DNA of 64,000 nucleotides from Thiovibrio frasassiensis. Its GTDB lineage: Bacteria; Desulfobacterota; Desulfobulbia; Desulfobulbales; Desulfurivibrionaceae. Both the position numbers and the translations under genes were made by a program. Location of the stretch: assembly GCF_029607905.1 (NCBI RefSeq), contig NZ_JAPHEH010000001.1, forward strand, positions 773,530 through 837,529, written 5' to 3'. Below are positions 26,663-33,552 of the stretch, piece by piece; positions within the stretch are counted from its first letter, which is position 1; each line of letters opens with the position of its first letter. The notes below the pieces were generated by a model. The model ran no database searches and had not been told where the DNA came from. It worked only from the letters and a program-made list of their open reading frames with translations.

Positions 26663-28978
26663 ATGGAACAATACGGAGCCGCCCCCCAGATGAAATTCAG
26701 ATTTATCTTTCTTGCCCTCGGGCTCCTCGCCCTGGGCGCCACCATTACCGGGGGAGCCGTGTATTTCCAAACGGTCAATGCGCTGATCCATGACCAGGAG
26801 AGAAAGGGGACCCTAGAGAACATCGAACACCTCGACAAGGACCTTTCCTCAATGATCAACACCACCCAGAATGCCGTGACGGTTCTGGCCAAGATGTGGT
26901 CGGTCCAAAACTTTTTTAACACGCAGCGCCCGGAGACCACGGCAGACGTATATTTGGCGCTGGACGATTTTCGCGAAGCATACGGCGCTACGCGTTGTTG
27001 CCTCATCAACCGGGAGGGACGGGTTATCGCCGCCAGCAGCGATAACGCCCAGGTCCAAATTGGCGATGATTATTCCCTGCAGCCTTTTTTCCCAAAAACG
27101 CTGGCGGGAAAGCGCGTCACCTCCCTGACACAAGGGGTGCGCGGCCAGGAGCCGGCCATCAACCTGAGCCATCCGATCTTCTTCAAGGATAGGGTGCTGG
27201 GCGTCGCGCTCCTCACCGTACCGCTGGTCAATATCGAAGAAGAACTCGTTAGCCATGCCACCGGGTTAGTCGCCCTAACCGATGAGCACAACTTCGTTTT
27301 TGCCAGCAACAGACGAGGATGGCGCTTCAAGCTGATGGGTGCCGCCACGGCTGACGATCTTGCAGCGCTTGCCAAAAACAGGCCGCTTATGGGGGAGGCG
27401 CCCCTCCAAGTGCCCTTAACCTTTAACAAGGTCAAGGGCACTGCCCATGCTCCCAATGGCAAGAAGTATCTTTTCTCCCGTACTCCGCTGTCAAGTACCC
27501 CGGGCTGGCAGATCAACTATTTCCAGGAGGAGGACCGGACAAAGGCTCGGCTACGCCAAGCACTCTTCGGCAAGACGGGAATGCTTCTTGCCGGCATGAC
27601 TCTTTTTATCTTCGGGGCAATCGCCTATCTTTTCCGGCAAGCGGAGCTATTCCTGCGTCAACGGGAAGAGGCGGAACAAAAGGTCAAATCCGCCAATCTC
27701 TTTCTCGCCCAAATATTGGATGTCGCCGCCGACGGCATGCGGATTGTTGACAATAATTGCAACATCGTCCGGATCAACAAAACCTTTGCCGCCATGACGG
27801 GCATGGACAAAGAGGATATCCTGGGCAAAAAATGCCATGAAATCTCCTGGAGCCCTTACTGCAACAAGAAAAAATGCCCCCTGCAACAGATCCGGGCCGG
27901 TAAGAAGCGGGTTGAATATGAATCAGCCCAAGAAAGCCCCACCGGGAAAATCATCAACTGCTGGATTATTGCCGTCCCTCTCCATGACATCAACGGCACC
28001 TTCATCGGCATTCTGGAATCCTTTCGGGATATTACCGAAAAGCTTGCAAATGAGCTGGCCATGGAAAAGGCCTTTTCCGAGGCACACACCCTTGCCGAGG
28101 AACTGGCCGCGTCTAACGACCAGCTGCACCGCCAGCAGCGCAATCTTGCCCTGGCCCACGACACCCTCAAACAGAGCCAGGCCCAGATCCTGCAGCAGGA
28201 AAAGATGGCTTCGGTGGGACAATTGGCCGCTGGCGTTGCCCACGAGATCAATAACCCCATGGGCTTTATTGGCAGCAATCTCAGCTCATTGGCAAAATAT
28301 CTGGAGCGGATCACCGAGTTTATCCGGGCGCTTGAAGCAAAACTCCCACAGGAACCACCGGACGAGGAGTTGGCTGCCCTGCGTAAAAAGCTTAAGATTG
28401 ACTACATCATGGACGACGCCCTGCATCTGGTGGAAGAATCTCTGGACGGCGCAGACCGGGTCAAAAAAATAGTCCAAGGGCTCAAGAATTTTTCCCGGGT
28501 CGATCAGGCCGAACGGGTGGCCGCCGACATCAACGAATGCCTGGACTCCACCCTCAATATTGTCTGGAACGAGCTCAAGTACAAATGCGAGGTGAAAAAA
28601 GAATACGGGGAGCTGCCCCCGACGGTCTGCAACCCGCAGCAGCTCAACCAGATGTTTATGAACCTGCTGGTCAATGCGGCCCAGGCCATTGAAACCAGGG
28701 GGGAAATCAAGATAAAAACCTGGGGTGACCAGGATTGGATTTATACCCGCATCTCCGACACCGGCAGCGGGATTCCCGAGGACAAGATCAAGCGGATCTT
28801 CGAACCGTTCTACACCAGCAAAGAGGTGGGCAAGGGCACGGGCTTGGGGTTGAGCATTGTCTACGACATCGTGGTCAAGAACCACCACGGCGATATCCAG
28901 GTGGAAAGCGAGGTGGGCAAGGGCACGAGCTTCACGGTCAAAATCCCGGTGATCGTTGCGGAGCCTGCGGGGCAATAG
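26663..28978 (+). CDS. Cache-sensor histidine kinase with Cys-PAS
   Basis: The 771-residue kinase has a membrane helix at about residues 12-35 and a periplasmic double-Cache-like sensor (CLINREGRVIAASSD; NLSHPIFFKDRVLGVALL). A second helix (GMLLAGMTLFIFGAIAYLF) and a PAS domain with CHEISWSPYCNKKKCP (Cx8Cx4CP) follow. A coiled coil leads to HisKA (GVAHEINNPMGFIGSN) and HATPase (DTGSGIPEDKIKRIFEPFY). Cache sensors bind small organic acids, amino acids or similar. It is divergent from the ethylene-receptor-like kinase. An ATG at 26690 is an alternative start; neither has a clear ribosome site. Confidence 0.92.
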   Translation: MEQYGAAPQMKFRFIFLALGLLALGATITGGAVYFQTVNALIHDQERKGTLENIEHLDKDLSSMINTTQNAVTVLAKMWSVQNFFNTQRPETTADVYLALDDFREAYGATRCCLINREGRVIAASSDNAQVQIGDDYSLQPFFPKTLAGKRVTSLTQGVRGQEPAINLSHPIFFKDRVLGVALLTVPLVNIEEELVSHATGLVALTDEHNFVFASNRRGWRFKLMGAATADDLAALAKNRPLMGEAPLQVPLTFNKVKGTAHAPNGKKYLFSRTPLSSTPGWQINYFQEEDRTKARLRQALFGKTGMLLAGMTLFIFGAIAYLFRQAELFLRQREEAEQKVKSANLFLAQILDVAADGMRIVDNNCNIVRINKTFAAMTGMDKEDILGKKCHEISWSPYCNKKKCPLQQIRAGKKRVEYESAQESPTGKIINCWIIAVPLHDINGTFIGILESFRDITEKLANELAMEKAFSEAHTLAEELAASNDQLHRQQRNLALAHDTLKQSQAQILQQEKMASVGQLAAGVAHEINNPMGFIGSNLSSLAKYLERITEFIRALEAKLPQEPPDEELAALRKKLKIDYIMDDALHLVEESLDGADRVKKIVQGLKNFSRVDQAERVAADINECLDSTLNIVWNELKYKCEVKKEYGELPPTVCNPQQLNQMFMNLLVNAAQAIETRGEIKIKTWGDQDWIYTRISDTGSGIPEDKIKRIFEPFYTSKEVGKGTGLGLSIVYDIVVKNHHGDIQVESEVGKGTSFTVKIPVIVAEPAGQ

Positions 28979-29018
28979 CCTGAATTGTTTGTTCACCTGT
29001 TCCGGTGGCCCTGAACGG

Positions 29019-29783
29019 TTACAGCGGCACCAGCTCAACCTCGCCCCAGGCGCCCAGCTCCTCCCCCCGAATAATAACCACTCCCAGAACCCCCGGGATG
29101 GCAGCCCCCTTGGCCAGCGCGGCATCGAGGCTCTGCCCCGGTTGCACCGCGTTGCCGACCAAGGTGGCCACTGCGTCGGCCAGGGCGGTATCCTTGGCCA
29201 GCACCGTGACGGCGTCGGCCTCGCCCAGACTCAAGGAATGGCCCACGGTGCCGGAAGAGGTGCAGATCCCAAGGGGCATGCACCTGGCCGGGATCTTCAA
29301 CCCCACCCGGTTGCTGAGCGGCGAGGCTCCGGCAAAGATGCCGACCACGCTCTCCCGGTTGCGGCAAAAAAAGATATCGCCGCCGTTTTCCACCACCACC
29401 TCCCCAGCCCCCGCAGCCAGAAGATCCCGCCCGACATACTCGGCGATGGCCCCGGCCACCGCGGCCATGGGCCCGACCTCCGCCGCCAGACCCGCACCAA
29501 GCATACTCTTGACAATGGGCGGAGCCGTAGGATCACCAGGGAGCGGGGTCAGAACCGTTGCAAATTCTGGATGCCGGGCGATATAACTTTCCAGCTGGCT
29601 GCGATACTGAAACACAGCAGCTCCGGCCGTATCGCGAAGATCTTTCCCGGCAAGAATCTGCAGGTCCGTCTCCCTGATCCGCACCTCAAAGCTGACCAGC
29701 GCACCATGATCAACACGGTTCCGGTAGGTTCTTTTTCGATATGAAGAGGGATCCGGAGTTTTCTTTTTTCTTTTGACGGTCAC
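29019..29783 (-). CDS. UPF0280 (ApbE-related) family protein
   Basis: The 254-residue product matches the UPF0280 family, distant relatives of the flavin transferase ApbE. Blocks seen include YRNRVDHGALVSFEVRIRET, MAAVAGAIAEYVGRDLL, GEVVVENGGDIFF, CTSSGTVGHSLSLGEADAV and the C-terminal strand VVIIRGEELGAWG. Whether it transfers flavin is not known. I chose the GTG at 29783 because the family begins close to RTYRN and no ATG lies between there and 30056, where the frame would overlap the divergent gene. The start is uncertain by a few codons. Confidence 0.85.
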   Translation of the reverse strand: MTVKRKKKTPDPSSYRKRTYRNRVDHGALVSFEVRIRETDLQILAGKDLRDTAGAAVFQYRSQLESYIARHPEFATVLTPLPGDPTAPPIVKSMLGAGLAAEVGPMAAVAGAIAEYVGRDLLAAGAGEVVVENGGDIFFCRNRESVVGIFAGASPLSNRVGLKIPARCMPLGICTSSGTVGHSLSLGEADAVTVLAKDTALADAVATLVGNAVQPGQSLDAALAKGAAIPGVLGVVIIRGEELGAWGEVELVPL

Positions 29784-29891
29784 GGGATGGCTGGTATGGT
29801 GAGTGGTTATTGGGAAGAGAGTCTTGCTAACAATATAGCGGAGAAGAGGATGGGCGGCAAGAAGTTCCCCATCCCAAAAAATAGACGAACA

Positions 29892-30524
29892 ATGGACAAC
29901 AACAGCCAGGCGCGGCTCATTCTTTTTACCAGGTACCCCGAACCGGGCCGGACAAAAACCAGGCTGATTCCGGCCTTGGGACCTCAAGGCGCGGCCGCAC
30001 TCCAGCGGCGGATGAGCGAAACGATTGTCGCCCGGATGGCAGAGTTTGCGAGCCAATATCCGATCAGCGCCGAAATTCGCTATGCCGACGGAAACCAGCA
30101 GGCCATGGAGGGTTGGCTTGCCAAAAGCAGCATCCCCTGTCTGGACCAGGGGGGGGGAAACCTAGGAGACCGGTTGCAGCGGGCCTTCAGCCAAGCCTTT
30201 GCCCAAGGAGCGCAACGGGTGGTGGTAATCGGCGCCGATTGCCCCAGCCTCACCCCTGCCCTCTTCGCCCGGGCCTTTACCGCCCTGAAAAACCAAGATC
30301 TGGTCCTCGGCCCTGCCAGGGACGGCGGCTATTATCTTCTTGGCCTCAACCGGCCAGCGCCCGCCCTTTTTCAGGATATCCCCTGGGGCAGCGGCGAGGT
30401 GCTGGCCGCAACCATGAAACAGGCGCAGACCTTGAATCTTTCCACCCATACTCTGGAAACCCTTGCCGATGTCGACCGCCCGGAAGACCTGCGACATTTC
30501 GATCATCATCCCGACCCTCAATGA
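29892..30524 (+). CDS. TIGR04282-type glycosyltransferase (DUF2064)
   Basis: The 210-residue protein has the family opening LILFTRYPEPGRTKTRLIPA and the nucleotide-sugar-like motifs VVVIGADCPSLTPALF and LVLGPARDGGYYLLGL. It resembles small nucleotidyl/glycosyltransferases usually encoded beside a TIGR04283 glycosyltransferase, as here. The substrate is unknown; an arsenosugar or related route has been proposed for the pair in other bacteria. The ATG at 29892 gives the expected N-terminus, and the frame is open further upstream. Its 3' end overlaps the next gene by 56 bases. Confidence 0.9.
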   Translation: MDNNSQARLILFTRYPEPGRTKTRLIPALGPQGAAALQRRMSETIVARMAEFASQYPISAEIRYADGNQQAMEGWLAKSSIPCLDQGGGNLGDRLQRAFSQAFAQGAQRVVVIGADCPSLTPALFARAFTALKNQDLVLGPARDGGYYLLGLNRPAPALFQDIPWGSGEVLAATMKQAQTLNLSTHTLETLADVDRPEDLRHFDHHPDPQ

Positions 30525-31680
30525 GGCTCTTTGCCTCGGCCAAACCGTGGCCGGGCTGGTCGGGCTGCCGGGAGTGGAGGTGATTGTCGCCGATGGCGGC
30601 AGTCAGGATCGGACCGTGGCCGAAGCCACCGCTGCCGGTGCCAGGGTGATTTCCGCCCCCCTCGGGCGCGGCAGCCAGCAAAACGCCGGGGCACGGGCGG
30701 CGAACGGTCGGATGCTGCTCTTTCTCCATGCCGATACCCGGCTGCCGAAGGGGTTTGTTGCCCAGATCCGCGCAGCCCTCGACCACCCAGGCATCGTGGC
30801 CGGCGCCTTCCGCTTCGCCATTGACGCCACAGGCTGGCGCTTTCGGCTGCTTGAGCAGTGCACCAATTGGCGAGCGGCCTGGTTCGGACTTCCCTACGGA
30901 GATCAGGCGCTGTTTTTGCCCGCCAGCCGGTTCCTGGCCATGGGAGGTTTCCGGGAGCTGCCCCTGCTGGAAGATGTTGAGCTGGTGCTCCGCTTGCGGA
31001 AAATCGGCAAAATCGCCCTGCTCAGCGCTCCGGCCTCCACCTCGGCCCGGCGCTGGAAGCGCTTGGGGCTTGTCCGCACAACAGTGGTGAATCAGCTGAT
31101 CTTATTTGGCTTTTATTGCGGAATCAAGCCGGAGCGGCTGGCCCGCTGGTATCACCGTGGCGGAAAAATCAATGGCAGGCTCTCTGGGAAGGAGATGACG
31201 TTGCAGATTCTGGTCCGAGACAAAGGAAAGCAGAAAGGTGGAACTTTTGGAAAGATAGGGCGCAGCCAGGGAACCGGTGATCAGCGGGTTGGAATCCGCC
31301 AGCAGCCCGGAGATCACCATGAAAAAAACGGAGGTCAGCACCCCCGCCTTGACCAGACCGAAAATCCCGCCCATAAAGCGATCAAACCAACCGAGCAGGG
31401 AAATGCTCATCACCTTTTTGAGCACAAAACCCAAGGCGAGAACGCCCACAAATACCGCGAGAAACAACAGGGCGTAGGTCACGAGGAAACAGAGCTGGGG
31501 CGAGGGAATCAGCGAGGAAAGACGCGGGCTGATCTGCTCGTAATAGCGCCCGGCAAAAAGGTAGCCGAGAATGAGCGCGGCCAGGGAGGCCAGCTGCCGG
31601 ACAAAGCCGATCCATACGCCGCGGACAAGAAAGAGGAGAAAGATGGCGATGACGCCGAAATCGATTGCGGTCATGATTGA
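30469..31680 (+). CDS. TIGR04283-type glycosyltransferase with overlong 3' reading frame
   Basis: Residues 1-229 form a family-2 glycosyltransferase: ISIIIPTLNEAL at the start, VIVADGGSQDRT, GRGSQQNAGA and FLHADTRLP (DxD-like), ending PERLARWYHR as family members usually do. After that the frame has no stop for about 174 codons and runs antisense through almost the whole cvpA gene. The tail is hydrophilic, rich in K, G, Q and H, and looks like antisense translation. Either the true protein carries a meaningless tail, or a frameshift has removed the original stop; a stop in another frame lies near 31196. The start overlaps the upstream gene by 56 bases. Confidence 0.8.
   Translation: MSTARKTCDISIIIPTLNEALCLGQTVAGLVGLPGVEVIVADGGSQDRTVAEATAAGARVISAPLGRGSQQNAGARAANGRMLLFLHADTRLPKGFVAQIRAALDHPGIVAGAFRFAIDATGWRFRLLEQCTNWRAAWFGLPYGDQALFLPASRFLAMGGFRELPLLEDVELVLRLRKIGKIALLSAPASTSARRWKRLGLVRTTVVNQLILFGFYCGIKPERLARWYHRGGKINGRLSGKEMTLQILVRDKGKQKGGTFGKIGRSQGTGDQRVGIRQQPGDHHEKNGGQHPRLDQTENPAHKAIKPTEQGNAHHLFEHKTQGENAHKYREKQQGVGHEETELGRGNQRGKTRADLLVIAPGKKVAENERGQGGQLPDKADPYAADKKEEKDGDDAEIDCGHD
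31102..31674 (-). CDS. CvpA-family membrane protein
   Basis: The 190-residue protein begins MTAIDFGVIAIFLLFLVRGV, a clear CvpA start. Four hydrophobic helices and the conserved G-rich segment of the family follow (GWFDRFMGGIFGLVKAGVLTS). CvpA proteins affect colicin V production, envelope stress and purine operon context in other bacteria; their mechanism is unclear. AGGG lies seven bases before the ATG at 31674. The entire gene is covered on the other strand by the extended glycosyltransferase frame. Its last about 18 codons overlap the conserved part of that glycosyltransferase. Confidence 0.88.
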   Translation of the reverse strand: MTAIDFGVIAIFLLFLVRGVWIGFVRQLASLAALILGYLFAGRYYEQISPRLSSLIPSPQLCFLVTYALLFLAVFVGVLALGFVLKKVMSISLLGWFDRFMGGIFGLVKAGVLTSVFFMVISGLLADSNPLITGSLAAPYLSKSSTFLLSFVSDQNLQRHLLPREPAIDFSATVIPAGQPLRLDSAIKAK

Positions 31681-31755
31681 TCCCTGTTGCATGGTTTCTT
31701 ACGGATTACAAAAACTTGCGGACAAGGGCAAGGATTTTTATGAAAGGAGGGCATA

Positions 31756-32526
31756 ATGGCGTTTGTCCAGGCCATTTCTGAAGAATACTGGCCGTGCTGG
31801 CAGCACCATTTCCCCCCGGAGGCCCGGCTACGGCTTGGAGGGGTGGTGCTTTCCGGCCTGGAGCAGTGCGCCGACCTTCCTGCTCTGGCCGGCAAGTATC
31901 TGCATCCAGACGAGTTGGGACAATGGCAAGGATTTAGCCAGGAAAAGCGGCGCGTTGAGTGGCTTGGTGGACGAATGGCCGCCAAATGGGCGGCGGCAGC
32001 AGTTCTCGGCGGGCCAGAGCCAAACTGGCACGATTTCGTGCTCCGAACCGAAGACGCTGGCCGCCCCTATCTGGCCACAGCTCCGCCGGGTGGTGCCCCA
32101 TGCATCTCCATCTCCCATAGCGGCGGCATGGCCGCAGCCTTGGCGGCAAACCTCCCCTGCGGACTCGACATCCAAGAGGTGCGGACAAAAATCCACACGG
32201 TCAGGCAGCGCTTTGCCTCGCCGGAAGAAGAAGCGCTTCTCCACGCCGGACTGCCCCAATCCTTGAGCGAAGGCCAACGCCTGACCCTGCTCTGGTCGGC
32301 CAAGGAAGCGGTGCGTAAAATGGTCCGGGCCACCCCCCTGCTTGGATTCCTAGAGATCCGCTTGCTTGCAATACACGGCGAGCACCCCACCCCGCAAGAA
32401 CCGCTGTTGCTGACCTTTGCTGCGGAGCGGGAGCACCCCCCCTGCCCGCCGCCCATTTCCGTACTCTGTTTTTTTGCAGACAATCTGGCCTGGGCCATGG
32501 CTTGTCTGCCGACCAAGAAGGAGTAA
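31756..32526 (+). CDS. 4'-phosphopantetheinyl transferase, Sfp type
   Basis: The 256-residue protein has the two diagnostic blocks of Sfp-type transferases: GLDIQEV (Mg-binding Asp) and LLWSAKEAVRKM (W-x-A-KEA), preceded by CISISHSGG. It transfers phosphopantetheine from CoA to a carrier-protein serine, activating acyl or peptidyl carrier proteins. A perfect AGGAGGG lies seven bases upstream of the ATG. No polyketide or peptide synthetase is in the window, so the target may be the fatty acid acyl carrier protein or a distant cluster. A Crp/Fnr gene follows four bases after the stop. Confidence 0.9.
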   Translation: MAFVQAISEEYWPCWQHHFPPEARLRLGGVVLSGLEQCADLPALAGKYLHPDELGQWQGFSQEKRRVEWLGGRMAAKWAAAAVLGGPEPNWHDFVLRTEDAGRPYLATAPPGGAPCISISHSGGMAAALAANLPCGLDIQEVRTKIHTVRQRFASPEEEALLHAGLPQSLSEGQRLTLLWSAKEAVRKMVRATPLLGFLEIRLLAIHGEHPTPQEPLLLTFAAEREHPPCPPPISVLCFFADNLAWAMACLPTKKE

Positions 32527-32530
32527 TCCC

Positions 32531-33211
32531 ATGGAGCTTATGTCTTTTCTCAAACAGGTCCCGCTCTTTGCCGGCCTGACCGCACCCCAGTATGATGAAC
32601 TGGCCATGATCATCACCCTGCAGGACTATGCCCGAGGCCAGAGTATCTTTGCCGAAGGCGATCCGGGGACCGGGTTCTATGTGGTCATGGAGGGATTGGT
32701 CAAGATCTACAAACTTTCCATTGAGGGCAAGGAGCAGATCCTCCATATCTTCGGCCCGGGCGAGCCCTTTGCCGAGGCCGCCGTCTTTATCGGCTCGACC
32801 TTCCCGGCCCATGCCCTGGCCCTGGAAAAAAGCAGGACCATCTTCATTCCGCGCCACGCCTTCATCGAGTTGATCCAGGCCAATCCGGCCCTGGCCATGA
32901 ACATGCTGGCCGCCCTGTCCATGCGGCTCAAGAAGTTTGCCCATCTGATCGAGGATCTCTCGCTCAAGGAGGTGCCGGGACGGGTGGCGGCCCACCTCCT
33001 CTACCTCAGCACCCAACAGGGGGACAGCGACACGGTAAAGCTCAATATCGGCAAGGCGCAGCTGGCCAGCCTGCTGGGCACCATCCCGGAAACCCTCTCC
33101 CGCATCCTCAGCAAACTGGGAAAACAGGGCTTGATCAGCAGCGATGGCCCGCAGATCACCATTCTCGATCGGGACGGTCTTGAAGATCTGGCCATGGGGG
33201 AAAAGCTCTAG
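32531..33211 (+). CDS. Crp/Fnr-family transcriptional regulator
   Basis: The 226-residue protein has an N-terminal cyclic-nucleotide-binding fold (FAEGDPGTGFYVVMEGLVKIYK, PGEPFAEAAVF) and a C-terminal winged helix-turn-helix (KAQLASLLGTIPETLSRILSKL). It contains no cysteine, so it cannot bind the Fnr 4Fe-4S cluster; heme, a nucleotide or another ligand is possible. AGGAG precedes the ATG at 32531, and the gene starts four bases after the phosphopantetheinyl transferase stop. Similar cysteine-free regulators in sulfate reducers respond to nitrosative or redox stress. That analogy is loose. Confidence 0.93.
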   Translation: MELMSFLKQVPLFAGLTAPQYDELAMIITLQDYARGQSIFAEGDPGTGFYVVMEGLVKIYKLSIEGKEQILHIFGPGEPFAEAAVFIGSTFPAHALALEKSRTIFIPRHAFIELIQANPALAMNMLAALSMRLKKFAHLIEDLSLKEVPGRVAAHLLYLSTQQGDSDTVKLNIGKAQLASLLGTIPETLSRILSKLGKQGLISSDGPQITILDRDGLEDLAMGEKL

Positions 33212-33236
33212 GGTACTGAGGATTGTTGTGTTACCC

Positions 33237-33257
33237 CCCCTCCCTTGACGGGAGGGG
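33237..33257. repeat. GC-rich intergenic palindrome
   Basis: The arms CCCCTCCC and GGGAGGGG flank a five-base loop (TTGAC). It lies 25 bases after the Crp/Fnr stop. It could serve as a terminator stem, but no T-run follows, so it reads better as part of a REP-like element with the next hairpin. Confidence 0.5.
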
Positions 33258-33314
33258 CTGGGGGTGGGTGAACTTGCCACACCATCGCAATCATGGCGTT
33301 CCCCCTCACCCTAA

Positions 33315-33337
33315 CCCTCTCCCGCAAGGGGAGAGGG
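33315..33337. repeat. REP-like hairpin CCCTCTCCC/GGGAGAGGG
   Basis: The perfect nine-base arms CCCTCTCCC and GGGAGAGGG surround loop GCAAG. The motif is preceded by CCCTCACCCTAA, a combination that recurs as a dispersed intergenic element in many proteobacteria. A short T-run (GATTTTTAG) follows, so it may also stop transcription of the Crp/Fnr gene. Confidence 0.6.
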
Positions 33338-33552
33338 GATTTTTAGCTTCTGTGATGTTCTACTGATAATGGTTTTCGGCAAGTAAGCGTTCCGCAGCGC
33401 CGCTTCGCTGCTGCCGCAGATGCGCGTGTCAATTGTCGGCAGCAGTGCCTACCAAGAGGCCTGCACAGTGTGCTGTTGCACATGAGCGGGCCGATGACAG
33501 CTCAGCGAGCACAACGAGACTGCGAGGCTGATGTGGTGCTGCTGAACGGTTA
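33338..33552. other. Intergenic tail without a recognisable gene
   Basis: Together with the two hairpins before it, this completes the gap of about 340 bases between the Crp/Fnr and RelA/SpoT genes. I see only a short inverted repeat (GCAGCG at 33394 and CGCTGC at 33406) and no frame with a convincing start or family. Confidence 0.4.

Noticed and set aside
29011-29022. Shared 12-mer CTGAACGGTTAC at the ends of two genes (also at 33542)
   Set aside because: A 12-base match is expected many times by chance in 64 kb, and both copies simply span TAA stop codons.
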